In this document: positions 43,257-52,434 of the stretch, in pieces
Layout of the letters: each line of letters starts with the position of its first letter
Position numbering within the stretch: the first letter of the stretch is position 1
DNA from: Mycolicibacterium moriokaense
GTDB lineage: Bacteria > Actinomycetota > Actinomycetes > Mycobacteriales > Mycobacteriaceae
Length of the DNA stretch: 64,000 nucleotides
Assembly (NCBI RefSeq): GCF_003201655.1
Contig: NZ_QJJU01000007.1
Span: forward strand, 171,285-235,284
Reading direction: 5' to 3'
Position numbers and translations under genes: made by a program
Notes under the pieces: model-generated
Told to the model about the DNA's origin: nothing
What the model saw: the letters and a program-made list of their open reading frames with translations, nothing else
Database searches by the model: none

Positions 43257-43510
43257 TGCAACCGGTCGTTGACCACCCGCACCCCGGAATGGCGCAGCGA
43301 GTAGATCGGATGCAGCAGAGCAGGGTGTCGGCAGTGCGGGCAGGACTCCTGTGACCGGTTCGCAGTCGAGAACGTCATGTGGTGACACGCCGCACACCGG
43401 ACTATGTAGAACGCACCGATCCAATTGAGCAGTCCGAGGTAGATCGCCGCGGTCGCGGCGGTCGCCAGCATGGCGATGACTCCGATGGTGAAAACCTCTT
43501 CGAGCGTCAT
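43250..43510 (-). CDS. Small membrane protein with zinc-ribbon-like tail
   Basis: An 86-residue protein from the ATG at 43510, with GGAGG 9 bp upstream. A hydrophobic helix runs at about 8-35 (IGVIAMLATAATAAIYLGLL). The C-terminal part has two cysteine pairs, RCAACHHMTF and CPHCRHPALLHP, that fit a metal-binding ribbon. I do not recognise a family. It is convergent with mutT2 (7-bp overlap) and divergent from typA. Confidence 0.75.
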   Translation of the reverse strand: MTLEEVFTIGVIAMLATAATAAIYLGLLNWIGAFYIVRCAACHHMTFSTANRSQESCPHCRHPALLHPIYSLRHSGVRVVNDRLHY

Positions 43511-43707
43511 ATGCGTCAACCTCCAACCAACTCTTGACGGGCGTGGCCGACGCTACGCCGGGACCCTGTGACCTGGGTGTGCACAGGCTGTGTCGCTCAG
43601 AGGAGGGCAATAAGAAGTACCTGGCCTACGCGCGTCGCGCCGGGCCTACGAGTGACGGGCATCTCTCGTTTTCGTGATTGGCCGACCACACTGCGACAAT
43701 CTCTGAC

Positions 43708-45597
43708 GTGGACTTTCGCAATGTCGCCATCGTGGCACACGTCGACCATGGGAAGACGACCCTCGTCGACGCGATGCTGCGGCAATCGGGTGCGCTGACC
43801 CATCGCGGCGACGATTCCGTCGAACGTTTGATGGACTCCGGTGATCTTGAGAAGGAGAAGGGCATCACGATCCTTGCCAAGAACACCGCGGTGCACCGCA
43901 AGCACCCCGACGGCAGCATGACGGTCATCAACGTCATCGACACCCCGGGCCACGCCGATTTCGGCGGCGAGGTCGAGCGCGGCCTGTCCATGGTCGACGG
44001 GGTGCTCCTGCTGGTGGACGCGTCGGAGGGACCGCTGCCGCAGACCCGCTTCGTGCTGCGTAAGGCGCTGACCGCACACCTGCCGGTGCTCCTAGTCGTC
44101 AACAAGACCGACCGCCCGGACGCCCGGATCGCCGAGGTCGTCGAGGAGAGCCACGATCTGCTGCTCGATGTCGCGTCCGACCTCGACGACGAGGCTCAGA
44201 AAGCCGCGGAAGACGCACTCGGACTGCCGACGCTGTATGCGTCGGGTCGCGCGGGCATTGCCAGCACCACCGAGCCCGCCAATGGCGAGAACCCCGATGG
44301 CGAGAACCTCGATCCACTGTTCGACGTACTGCTGGAGCACATCCCGCCGCCGCAGGGTGACCCGGAGGCGCCGCTGCAGGCCCTGGTGACCAACCTTGAC
44401 GCGTCGGCGTTCCTCGGCAGGCTCGCGCTCATCCGCATCTACAAGGGCCGGCTACGCAAGGGCCAACAGGTCGCGTGGATGCGCGAGGTGGACGGCCATC
44501 CGGTCATCACGAACGCCAAGATCACCGAACTCTTGGTCACCGAGGGTGTGGACCGTACCTCTACGGACGAGGCCATCGCGGGGGACATCGTCGCCGTCGC
44601 AGGCATGCCCGAGATCATGATCGGCGACACGCTCGCCGACGTCGAGCACGCGCACGCGCTGCCTCGCATCACCGTCGACGAGCCGGCCATCTCGGTCACG
44701 ATCGGTACCAACACCTCTCCGTTGGCAGGCAAGGTGTCGGGCCACAAACTGACGGCGCGAATGGTCAAGAACCGGCTGGACACCGAGCTCGTCGGCAACG
44801 TGTCGATCAAGGTCGTCGACATCGGCAGGCCGGACGCTTGGGAGGTACAGGGCCGCGGCGAGCTGGCGCTCGCGGTACTCGTCGAGCAGATGCGCCGTGA
44901 AGGCTTCGAGCTGACGGTCGGCAAGCCGCAGGTGGTCACCCGCACCATCGACGGCAAGCTGCACGAGCCGTTCGAGGCGATGACCATCGACTGCCCTGAC
45001 GAGTTCGTCGGCGCGATCACGCAGCTGATGGCCGGCCGCAAGGGCCGCATGGAGGAGATGACCAACCACGCCGCGGGGTGGGTGCGGATGGACTTCATCG
45101 TGCCGAGCCGCGGGCTGATCGGATTCCGGACCGACTTCCTGACGCTGACGCGCGGCACCGGCATCGCCAACGCAGTGTTCGACGGCTACCGGCCGTGGGC
45201 GGGGGAGATCCGCGCGCGGCACACGGGGTCGTTGGTTTCTGACCGGACTGGCACGATCACGCCGTTCGCGATGATCCAGCTGTCCGACCGCGGCCAGTTC
45301 TTCGTCGAACCCGGTGAGGACACCTATGAGGGCCAGGTCGTCGGCATCAACCCGCGCGCCGAGGATCTCGACGTCAACGTCACGCGCGAGAAGAAGCTGA
45401 CCAACATGCGTTCCTCAACGGCCGACGTCTTCGAAACATTGGCACGTCCGCTCGAGTTGGGCCTCGAACAGGCGATGGAGTTCTGCGCCGAGGATGAGTG
45501 CGTGGAAGTCACACCCGAGGTGGTTCGTGTCCGCAAGGCCGAGCTCGATGCGACAACCCGGGGCCGTGCGAAGTCGCGCGCGAAGGCCCGCAACTGA
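43708..45597 (+). CDS. typA: Translational GTPase TypA/BipA
   Basis: A 629-residue ribosome-associated GTPase starting [20 protein letters not shown]. GTPase motifs are AHVDHGKTT (G1), [14 protein letters not shown] (G3) and NKTDRPDAR (G4). Domains beta-barrel, EFG III/V-like and the C-terminal TypA-specific region follow, ending with a basic tail of Arg/Ala/Lys. A TTG 30 bases upstream is possible, but the GTG at 43708 gives the family length (628 in M. tuberculosis). TypA assists large-subunit assembly and stress growth. lpqW follows after 21 bp. Confidence 0.95.
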   Translation: MDFRNVAIVAHVDHGKTTLVDAMLRQSGALTHRGDDSVERLMDSGDLEKEKGITILAKNTAVHRKHPDGSMTVINVIDTPGHADFGGEVERGLSMVDGVLLLVDASEGPLPQTRFVLRKALTAHLPVLLVVNKTDRPDARIAEVVEESHDLLLDVASDLDDEAQKAAEDALGLPTLYASGRAGIASTTEPANGENPDGENLDPLFDVLLEHIPPPQGDPEAPLQALVTNLDASAFLGRLALIRIYKGRLRKGQQVAWMREVDGHPVITNAKITELLVTEGVDRTSTDEAIAGDIVAVAGMPEIMIGDTLADVEHAHALPRITVDEPAISVTIGTNTSPLAGKVSGHKLTARMVKNRLDTELVGNVSIKVVDIGRPDAWEVQGRGELALAVLVEQMRREGFELTVGKPQVVTRTIDGKLHEPFEAMTIDCPDEFVGAITQLMAGRKGRMEEMTNHAAGWVRMDFIVPSRGLIGFRTDFLTLTRGTGIANAVFDGYRPWAGEIRARHTGSLVSDRTGTITPFAMIQLSDRGQFFVEPGEDTYEGQVVGINPRAEDLDVNVTREKKLTNMRSSTADVFETLARPLELGLEQAMEFCAEDECVEVTPEVVRVRKAELDATTRGRAKSRAKARN

Positions 45598-45618
45598 GCT
45601 GCCGATACCCTGAACAGC

Positions 45619-47505
45619 GTGCCGGCCTCCCCACGCGTTCTCGTCGCGCTATCCGCGCTGATGATGGTGGTTTCCAGCTGTACCGTCAGCCCCCCGCCCG
45701 CACCGCAGAGCACAGACACCAGTAAGTCGCCGCCTCCTCCTCCCATGAAGGCGACGCAGATCATCATGGCCATCGACTCCATCGGCCCTGGCTTCAACTC
45801 GCATCTGCTGTCCGATCAGTCACCGGTGAACGCGGCGATCAGCTCGCTCGTGCTTCCGAGCTCGTTCCGGCCGGTGCCGGATCCCGCGTCGCCTACGGGG
45901 TCGCGATGGGAGCTCGACACCACGCTGCTGGAGTCCGCCGCGGTGACCAACGAGAACCCGTTCACCATCACCTACAAGATCCGCCCCGAGGCGCAGTGGA
46001 CGGACAACGCCCCGATCGGCGCCGACGACTACTGGTATCTGTGGCGCCAGATGGTCAGCCACCCGGGCGTGGTGGATCCAGCAGGCTACGACCTGATCAC
46101 CGGTGTCCAGTCGGTTGAGGGCGGCAAGACCGCGGTGGTGACGTTCTCGCAGCGCTATCCCGCGTGGCGCGAGCTGTTCAGCGACATCCTGCCCGCACAC
46201 ATCGTCAAGGACGTGCCAGGCGGATTCGCTTCCGGACTGGCTCGTGCGCTGCCCGTCACCGGTGGTCAGTTCCGCGTGGAGAACATCGACCCGCAGCGCG
46301 ACGAGATCCTGCTGGCCCGCAACGACCGGTATTGGAGCGAGCCCGCCAAACCGGATCAAGTGCTGTTCCGTCGCGGGGGCGCGACTGCCGCGCTGGCCGA
46401 TTCGATCCGCAACGGCGACACGCAAGTCGCTCAGGTGCACGGCGGCGCGGCGGCGTTCGCCCAACTGTCCGCGATACCCGACGTGCGGACCGCGCGCATC
46501 GTCACGCCGCGGGTCATGCAGCTGACGCTGCGGGCACAGCAACCCGCACTCGCGGATTCCCAAGTGCGCAAAGCGATTCTGGGCCTATTGGACGTCGACC
46601 TGCTCGCGTCGGTTGGCGCAGGCGACGACAACACCGTCACCCTCGCGCAGGCCCAGGTGCGGTCCCCGTCCGATCCGGGTTACGTGCCGACCGCGCCGCC
46701 TGCGATGGCGAAGGAGGCCGCGCTCGCCCTATTGGCGAGTTCTGGCTACCAGGTTCAGCCAGTGGAGACGACGCCGCCTCCGACGCCGGGCATACCCGTG
46801 CCGGAGAACAACCGCGGGCGCATCACCAAGGACGGCGTTCCGCTGACGCTGGTGCTCGGAGTGGCGGCCAACGATCCGTCGGCGGTCGCGGTCGCCAACA
46901 CGGCCGCCGACCAACTGCGCAACGTCGGCATCGCGGCGTCGGTGGCTGCGCTCGACCCGGTGGCTCTCTACGGCGATGCGCTGATCAACAACAAGGTCGA
47001 CGCCGTCGTCGGCTGGCATCAGGCAGGCCGCGATCTCGCGACCGCGATGGCGTCGCGATACGGCTGTCCGGCTCTGGAGGCGACGGCGGTCTCGACCACC
47101 ACTCCCGGCGCGACGCCGGCACCGTCACCGTCCCCAACGTCGCCGTCAGCGTCGCCAACAAACAGCCCGCCGGTGCCGCCGCGGCCGACCACCACCGCGA
47201 CGCCGACCACTCCCAGCCCGGCGCCGGAATCCGGTCAGCTCGTCCAGGCCCCCAGCAATATCACCGGCATCTGCGACCGCAGCATTCAGCCAAAGATCGA
47301 CGCGGCGCTCGACGGCACCGAAGACATCGGTGAGGTGATCAACGCGGTCGAACCCCGGCTGTGGAACATGTCGACCGTGTTGCCGATCCTGCAGGACACC
47401 ACGATCGTCGCGGCGGGTCCGAGCGTGCGGAACGTCAGCTTGTCCGGCGCGGTGCCTGTCGGCATCGTCGGTGACGCTGGTAAGTGGGTAAAGCCTCCGC
47501 AGTGA
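45619..47505 (+). CDS. lpqW: LpqW lipoprotein (PIM/LAM biosynthesis regulator)
   Basis: A 628-residue lipoprotein with signal peptide and lipobox VSSC (Cys21). The body resembles the peptide-binding SBP family 5 fold, e.g. [20 protein letters not shown] and [20 protein letters not shown], but it does not act as a transporter protein. A Ser/Pro/Thr-rich insertion lies at about 495-540. In mycobacteria LpqW steers PIM intermediates toward LAM, and loss of pimE suppresses lpqW mutants; pimE is about 4 kb upstream here. The start is GTG. It ends exactly where the LCP gene ends on the other strand. Confidence 0.93.
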   Translation: MPASPRVLVALSALMMVVSSCTVSPPPAPQSTDTSKSPPPPPMKATQIIMAIDSIGPGFNSHLLSDQSPVNAAISSLVLPSSFRPVPDPASPTGSRWELDTTLLESAAVTNENPFTITYKIRPEAQWTDNAPIGADDYWYLWRQMVSHPGVVDPAGYDLITGVQSVEGGKTAVVTFSQRYPAWRELFSDILPAHIVKDVPGGFASGLARALPVTGGQFRVENIDPQRDEILLARNDRYWSEPAKPDQVLFRRGGATAALADSIRNGDTQVAQVHGGAAAFAQLSAIPDVRTARIVTPRVMQLTLRAQQPALADSQVRKAILGLLDVDLLASVGAGDDNTVTLAQAQVRSPSDPGYVPTAPPAMAKEAALALLASSGYQVQPVETTPPPTPGIPVPENNRGRITKDGVPLTLVLGVAANDPSAVAVANTAADQLRNVGIAASVAALDPVALYGDALINNKVDAVVGWHQAGRDLATAMASRYGCPALEATAVSTTTPGATPAPSPSPTSPSASPTNSPPVPPRPTTTATPTTPSPAPESGQLVQAPSNITGICDRSIQPKIDAALDGTEDIGEVINAVEPRLWNMSTVLPILQDTTIVAAGPSVRNVSLSGAVPVGIVGDAGKWVKPPQ

Positions 47506-49083
47506 TCACTTCACGCAAGGGGTTTTGCTTCCAGCCATCTCGGTGAGATCGGTCGGCGCGGGCGCTTGGGTACCGGTGGCCGTCGCATCGACTGTCGTGA
47601 CCGGGGTCGCCGCGGCGCTCGTTCTGGTGCCGCTCATGTACTGATCGGCGGGGAAGTCGGCGCCGATGGTCAATTGCACCGTGTCAGCCGCGACTGTGTC
47701 GGATGCGGTGGCGGTGAGCTGTAGCCGGTCGGCGAGCATGTGCGCTGCGTCGTCTGCGCCGGGGCCGTAGGCGATGGTGCTGGCGTCGGCCAGCGCGTCT
47801 GCGGTGGTGACGCTACCGGTGGTCAGCCCGTCGGCGCCGAAGGATTGCTCAACGGCTGATGCTAGGCCGTCATGGTCGGTGGCATTGACAATATCCAGTG
47901 TCGTTGGGACAGAAGGAGATTGAGTGGGAGTCGGAGTCGGCGTTGTCGATCCGTTAGTGAAGACGCTGTGCACGATCGCCCGGACGGCTGCCACGTCGAT
48001 CATGTTGACGTCCTCGCCCTGGGCATCTTGGCCGAACTCGCTGATCGGCAATGTGTAGAGCGTCAGGGCGCTGTCGGTCAGCGTCGCGGCGTGGTCGACG
48101 AAGCTTGCGAGGTCGAACCCGGCGTCCACCGCGATGTTCTGCTGGGCCACCCGCAGCAAGTTGCGTAAGTCACTGGGACTGGACAACGCTCCGCCGTGGC
48201 GTAGCGCAGTCACGAGCGAAACGATGAACGCCTGCTGGCGACGAGTCCGGTCAAGGTCTGTAAACATCTGGTCGTTCTCGTCGCGGCGTTGGCGTACGAA
48301 CGCCATCGCCTGTGCGGCGTCGATCTGCTGGACGCCGCGGTGGAAATTCGCGCCCGAGTAGCTGTCCGAGGTGTCGTCGTTGAGGCACACCGTGATCGGC
48401 TGCACGACTTGCGCAATCTGAAAGAACGCACCGAGGGTTACTTCGATGAAATGGTCGATCGGCACACCCAACAACCGGCGCACGGTGTCGATTTCTGCCC
48501 TGCGGCCCGCTTCGCGCGCCGTTTGCTCGCGGGAGCTCTGGGAGATGCTGTCGCTCAGCGAGTCCATCTTCTGCTGATAGGCCAAGCCGTAGGCCTGTTT
48601 GATCTTGCCCTTGCATACGCCGCTGGGGCAGCCCGGCAGATCGACGTAGTCGTCGCGCGGCACCGAGACCGCACTGACAGGGCCGTTGCCGCCTGGCAAG
48701 TGCAACAGGATCAATACGTTGGCGTTGTAGCCCCCGACGGTTTCGTCGCCGGCGTGCAGCGCGTCGTAGATGTCCTGGGGGAGCGGCTGGCCGTGCTGGT
48801 CCAAACGGCTGTCCAATCCCATGATCAGGATGTTCTGCGCACCGCCGACTGACCCGGGCCCACCGGCCAGCGCCTGCGAGGTGGTGATGCCGCCCGCAAG
48901 ATTGCGGTAGCCGGCCCAGCCCACGGCCGTAACGGCCAGTACCGCGACAGCGGCCAGCCCGGCTAGCAAGCGACGGGCGGCGCGGCCCCAGCGCCGGTCG
49001 CGGCGAGTCGGACGGCGGTGCCGCGGGCCATCCACCCGCGGCATCGGATTCGTATCCCACTCCGAAGTGCCCGTTCGACTCAT
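47506..49083 (-). CDS. LCP (LytR-CpsA-Psr) family wall-polymer ligase
   Basis: A 525-residue protein. A basic cytoplasmic start (DGPRHRRPTRRDRRWGR) is followed by one transmembrane helix at about 38-57 (LLAGLAAVAVLAVTAVGWAG). The LCP domain spans about 85-330, with NILIMGLDSR, SVPRDDYVDLPG, VRRLLGVPIDHFIEVTLGAF and FVRQRRDENDQMFTDLDR. A LytR_C domain lies at about 395-480. Mycobacterial LCP proteins attach arabinogalactan to peptidoglycan. It is the only clear gene using the long upstream region at 49084-49763. Tail-to-tail with lpqW, no gap. Confidence 0.9.
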   Translation of the reverse strand: MSRTGTSEWDTNPMPRVDGPRHRRPTRRDRRWGRAARRLLAGLAAVAVLAVTAVGWAGYRNLAGGITTSQALAGGPGSVGGAQNILIMGLDSRLDQHGQPLPQDIYDALHAGDETVGGYNANVLILLHLPGGNGPVSAVSVPRDDYVDLPGCPSGVCKGKIKQAYGLAYQQKMDSLSDSISQSSREQTAREAGRRAEIDTVRRLLGVPIDHFIEVTLGAFFQIAQVVQPITVCLNDDTSDSYSGANFHRGVQQIDAAQAMAFVRQRRDENDQMFTDLDRTRRQQAFIVSLVTALRHGGALSSPSDLRNLLRVAQQNIAVDAGFDLASFVDHAATLTDSALTLYTLPISEFGQDAQGEDVNMIDVAAVRAIVHSVFTNGSTTPTPTPTQSPSVPTTLDIVNATDHDGLASAVEQSFGADGLTTGSVTTADALADASTIAYGPGADDAAHMLADRLQLTATASDTVAADTVQLTIGADFPADQYMSGTRTSAAATPVTTVDATATGTQAPAPTDLTEMAGSKTPCVK

Positions 49084-49763
49084 AACAGAGGGGGATTATC
49101 CCGGCACCGCCTGAGAAACGCAGGTTCAGCTTTCTCAGGATTGCGGCCGGTCAGGATCAGGAAAGGAAGATCGGCCCCTCGTGTGGGCGAGGAGCCGATC
49201 TCTGCGGGCTGCCACTCCGTGTTGTCGTGAATTGGCGTCGGCGGACCCCTCAATGCCGTCGACAGCCGCGGTGGTGTTGTCGTCACCGCTGGAGTTTCCG
49301 CCCAGCGCAGCCATTCGTTAGATTCCTCGAAGTTACGCCGCGAATTCGATTTTTGAGATACTTGTGGCAAAAATTATCGCATGCGTAAAGAGATAACCCG
49401 GAACGAATTCAGTGCATGGTTTGCCGAGATAAATAGCTGTTCAGAGCGATGCTAGCCGTCCTCTATACTTTCAGCGGTCGGTAGCCATACGTACTTACAG
49501 CAATGCACTAGTGATTGTTGTTGTAGGCGGTGCTAGCTATTGTCCAAAGTGCTTGAAATTAGCTGTGATCAACAATGACGTCAGTTCTGCTATGTGATTC
49601 GCGGCCATTGATGACGCCGGGATTTGCCAGCGACTGCGATTGTGCGCACCCTTCGGTCGAAGCGGCGACCTGCCAGCAGCCATGGCTGGCTCGGCGGGAC
49701 GAACTGTTCGTTGGGGTTCGCCGCGAAGCGCTCGTGGTTGCTGATCGCGAACGTGGTGGTCGA
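49084..49763. other. Long intergenic region with AT-rich core
   Basis: This 680-bp stretch has no convincing gene. From about 49320 to 49590 the sequence is much richer in A and T than the flanks, with runs such as GATTTTTGAGATAC and AAAAATTATCGC. A TATACT box at about 49466 with TTCAGA 18 bp upstream is a possible promoter on the plus strand. Hairpin 49169-49200 is a candidate terminator or leader structure. Weak ORFs on both strands lack start signals and were not called. Confidence 0.45.
49169..49200. terminator. Hairpin upstream of the LCP gene
   Basis: GATCGGCCCCTCG (49169-49181) and CGAGGAGCCGATC (49188-49200) match at 12 of 13 positions around a 6-nt loop. Read on the minus strand, toward the LCP gene, it is followed by a pyrimidine-rich TCTTCCTTTCC. 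It may attenuate LCP transcription or end a transcript from the AT-rich region. Confidence 0.5.
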
Positions 49764-50987
49764 TTAGCTCGACCGATGTTCGCGAAGCAGGCGCAGACCG
49801 TGGGCCGAGGAAGCCGCCACGAGGAACACCGCGAGCAGCCACCACGGTGGCCGGGCCAGCTCCCAGACGAAGATCGCGGCCCAAATCGGCGCGCGCTGAG
49901 TTATCGCGAGCACGCCGGCCGCACAGGTCAGCGACACCGCAGGGACGCTGACGTGGTGCGGCGTCCACGTGTTGATCGCGATGGCGACGACCGATCCCAT
50001 TGCCGCGCCGGTGGCCAATGCAGGTGTGAGCATGCCGCCGACAGCGCCTGCCCGCAGGAACGTCGCAGTGAGAAGGGGTTTGAGCAACAGGATCACGACA
50101 GCCGAGCCGAGCGTCAGACCGCTGGCCAGGCTCACCGTCAGGATGCTCCTGCCGTTCCCTGGCAGCTCCGGCCACCACACAGAGCAGATGCCGATCAACA
50201 ACCCGGCGGCAGCTATCGCCGGTACCAGCACCCACGATTTGATGGTCGTGGCGGGCCGAGCCACCGCCATGATTCGGTTGAAGAGTATCCCCAAACCAAA
50301 TGCGAGCGGCGACAGGATCAGTGCGAAACTCGTTAGAAGATAAGATAATTGCGGGTCAGGCCAGGCCAGCGGCGGGACCTCGTGGGTGACCGGTGACGCG
50401 ACGGTGACGGCAAGGCTCGACGTGATCAGCGCAGTGCCGACCGCTCGCGGATGCCAGGTGTTGAGCATGATGCGGGTTGCGAACAATGCGCCGCCGACGG
50501 GAACGGCGTAGACGGCCGCAAGGCCCGCTCCTGCGGCGCAGGCGAGCAGGATCTCTCGATCGCGGGCGGTGAGCGACCACCGTGATGTCCCGAGATCGCC
50601 TAGCGCCGCAGCGAATTGGCGTGGCGCGCCTTCGCGGCCGAGCGACGCTCCCGAGCCGACGAGTAGCACCTGCAGTGTTGCATCGAGTGACAGGGCCAGG
50701 CGTCGCAATGACCCTTGGCTTGCGATGGTGTCGGCCAGCGGCGGGACCTCGGTTCGGCGGCGCAGCATCCACCACCCGAAGCCGGCGAGCACGCCGCCGA
50801 CCATCGGACCGAGGGCGCGTCGCACCGGACTGCTGTCGGTGACGCCGCTGAGCAGAGTGCCGAAAGAGTAGTGATAGGTGAGGTGCTCGACGCCGCGCAG
50901 CAGCAGCGTCGTCGCGAGACCGGCTACACCCGCGAGCAGTCCGATGACGACGATCGCAGATGCGAACTCAACGTTGCGCCGCGTCAC
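49764..50987 (-). CDS. CLC-type chloride channel/transporter
   Basis: A 407-residue CLC protein with many helices. Ion-pathway motifs are [12 protein letters not shown] (the first selectivity regions, with the gating Glu of GREGA) and [15 protein letters not shown] near the C-terminal filter. The position of the E. coli internal proton-transfer Glu is occupied here by FATRIML instead of FIIEEMR, so proton coupling may be lost and a channel mode is possible. The substrate anion is unknown. It is divergent from mshB. Confidence 0.88.
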   Translation of the reverse strand: MTRRNVEFASAIVVIGLLAGVAGLATTLLLRGVEHLTYHYSFGTLLSGVTDSSPVRRALGPMVGGVLAGFGWWMLRRRTEVPPLADTIASQGSLRRLALSLDATLQVLLVGSGASLGREGAPRQFAAALGDLGTSRWSLTARDREILLACAAGAGLAAVYAVPVGGALFATRIMLNTWHPRAVGTALITSSLAVTVASPVTHEVPPLAWPDPQLSYLLTSFALILSPLAFGLGILFNRIMAVARPATTIKSWVLVPAIAAAGLLIGICSVWWPELPGNGRSILTVSLASGLTLGSAVVILLLKPLLTATFLRAGAVGGMLTPALATGAAMGSVVAIAINTWTPHHVSVPAVSLTCAAGVLAITQRAPIWAAIFVWELARPPWWLLAVFLVAASSAHGLRLLREHRSS

Positions 50988-51026
50988 CGGGTGAATCTAT
51001 GCCAGCAAGCGGGCAAGCTGGTGCGA

Positions 51027-51902
51027 ATGGAGACCCCCCGGCTGCTGTTCGTCCATGCCCATCCGGACGACGAGACCCTGACGACCGGTGCGACCATCGC
51101 GCACTACGTGTCCCGCGGCGCGCGGGTGCACGTCGTGACGTGCACCCTCGGCGAGGAAGGTGAGGTGATCGGCGAGCGGTTGGCACACCTAGCGGTCGAT
51201 CAAGCCGACCAGCTTGGCGGATACCGCATCGGGGAGCTGACCGCGGCACTGAACGCGCTGGGAATCGAGGAGCCGATATTCCTCGGCGGCGCCGGCCGGT
51301 GGCGTGACTCGGGAATGGACGGCACACCGCCTCGACACCGTCAGCGGTTCATCGACGCCGATCCGCGGGAAGCAGTGGGCGCGCTGGTGGCCATCATCCG
51401 AGAATTGCGCCCGCACGTCGTCGCCACCTACGACGCCAAGGGCGGCTACGGCCACCCTGACCACATTCATGCACACGAAGTGACCATGGCCGCGGTCGCC
51501 GCGGCAGCCGGCGCCGACTATCCCGGCGAGTCGTGGACGGTGCCGAAGGTCTACTGGACAGTGATGTCGACGACGGCGATGGCCGCCGGGCTTGACGCCA
51601 TACAGGATGTGCCGCAGGGGTGGATCCGGGTATCGATCGGGGACGTCCCGTTCGGCTACCCCGATGACGCGATCGACGCGGAAGTAGATGCTGCCGAGCA
51701 GTTGCCCGCCAAGGTCGCGGCGCTGCGTGCACACGCGACCCAGGTGACGGTCGCCTCTGACGGCAGGTCACTCGCACTTTCGAACGACATCGCGCTGCCG
51801 ATCGGGGCGCTCGAGCACTACATCCTTGTCTCGGGCACCCCCGGCGACCGCGACGACCGTGGGTGGGAAACCGACCTGCTGGCAGGCCTGAACCTGGAAT
51901 AA
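51027..51902 (+). CDS. mshB: MshB, GlcNAc-inositol deacetylase of mycothiol synthesis
   Basis: A 291-residue LmbE-type zinc deacetylase. Zinc ligands are His12 and Asp15 in [10 protein letters not shown] and His146 in [12 protein letters not shown]; Asp14 is the general base by comparison with M. tuberculosis MshB. The family stretch [18 protein letters not shown] and the ending [11 protein letters not shown] are conserved. It deacetylates 1-O-GlcNAc-inositol to give GlcN-Ins for mycothiol. A GTG six bases upstream is possible. Its stop is 56 bp before a small ORF that leads into the Rv1171 homologue. Confidence 0.95.
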   Translation: METPRLLFVHAHPDDETLTTGATIAHYVSRGARVHVVTCTLGEEGEVIGERLAHLAVDQADQLGGYRIGELTAALNALGIEEPIFLGGAGRWRDSGMDGTPPRHRQRFIDADPREAVGALVAIIRELRPHVVATYDAKGGYGHPDHIHAHEVTMAAVAAAAGADYPGESWTVPKVYWTVMSTTAMAAGLDAIQDVPQGWIRVSIGDVPFGYPDDAIDAEVDAAEQLPAKVAALRAHATQVTVASDGRSLALSNDIALPIGALEHYILVSGTPGDRDDRGWETDLLAGLNLE

Positions 51903-51958
51903 CTCAACGGGCACGCGGTAAGCTGCCCGACAGTCGACCGCGTGTGGAAGGGATGGCG

Positions 51959-52066
51959 ATGGACCCGGACATGGATCCCAACCTGCAGCACCAGCAGGAC
52001 CGCGCTGACAACCTGCAGTGGGTCATCGGGTCGCTTGTTTCACTGCTAGACAGCATCCCGACCTGA
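51959..52066 (+). CDS. Candidate 35-aa ORF preceding the Rv1171-like gene
   Basis: An ORF of 35 codons beginning MDPDMDPNLQHQQDRADNLQ and ending in the amphipathic VIGSLVSLLDSIPT. Its ATG has GGAAGGG 6 bp upstream, a better ribosome site than the neighbouring long gene has. Its stop TGA overlaps an in-frame CTG of the next gene (CTGA at 52063), and its last 49 bp overlap the annotated start of that gene. It could be a small protein or a leader peptide for coupling. No family is recognised. Confidence 0.45.
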   Translation: MDPDMDPNLQHQQDRADNLQWVIGSLVSLLDSIPT

Positions 52067-52431
52067 CACCGTTTCGTCCCGCCGTCCTCACGCTCCTCGC
52101 GATCGACGGCGTCCTCTCGGCTGTCGCCGCGGCGTTCTTCCTCCCGATTCGCATAGGTTCGGTGCCGTTTCCGATCAGCGCCCTGATAAGTGGTCTGCTC
52201 AACGCCGCGTTGGTGTGGGCGGCGTTGCAATGGACCCCCGCACCACGGGTGGCCGCACTTCCCTTGTGGTGCTGGCTGCTCACCGTCGCAGGGCTGACCT
52301 TCGGCGGACCTGGCAATGACATCGTGTTCGGCGGCGTCGGGGTCATGGAGTACGCGCCGCTGCTGCTGATCGTCTTGGGCGCGCTGCCGCCTGCGGCGCT
52401 GTTGTGGCGCCATATCCGCGCGGCCGCCTGA
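52018..52431 (+). CDS. Small membrane protein, Rv1171 homologue
   Basis: A 137-residue membrane protein with about four helices: AVLTLLAIDGVLSAVAAAFF, PFPISALISGLLNAALVWAA, LPLWCWLLTVAGLTF and APLLLIVLGALPPAALLW. By position it corresponds to Rv1171, which follows mshB. The only standard start is GTG at 52018, without a clear ribosome site; the first 15 residues may not be real and translation could begin near CTG 52063. Its role is unknown. It is convergent with the Lys-rich secreted gene. Confidence 0.75.
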   Translation: MGHRVACFTARQHPDLTPFRPAVLTLLAIDGVLSAVAAAFFLPIRIGSVPFPISALISGLLNAALVWAALQWTPAPRVAALPLWCWLLTVAGLTFGGPGNDIVFGGVGVMEYAPLLLIVLGALPPAALLWRHIRAAA

Positions 52432-52434
52432 CGG

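Noticed and set aside
49080..49370. 96-codon minus-strand ORF upstream of the LCP gene
   Set aside because: No ribosome site, Arg/Pro-rich translation, and it runs through a hairpin; a second frame in the same stretch is equally open.
49575..50336. Plus-strand ORF opposite the CLC gene
   Set aside because: It mirrors the CLC gene in high-GC DNA and has no domain or start signal.
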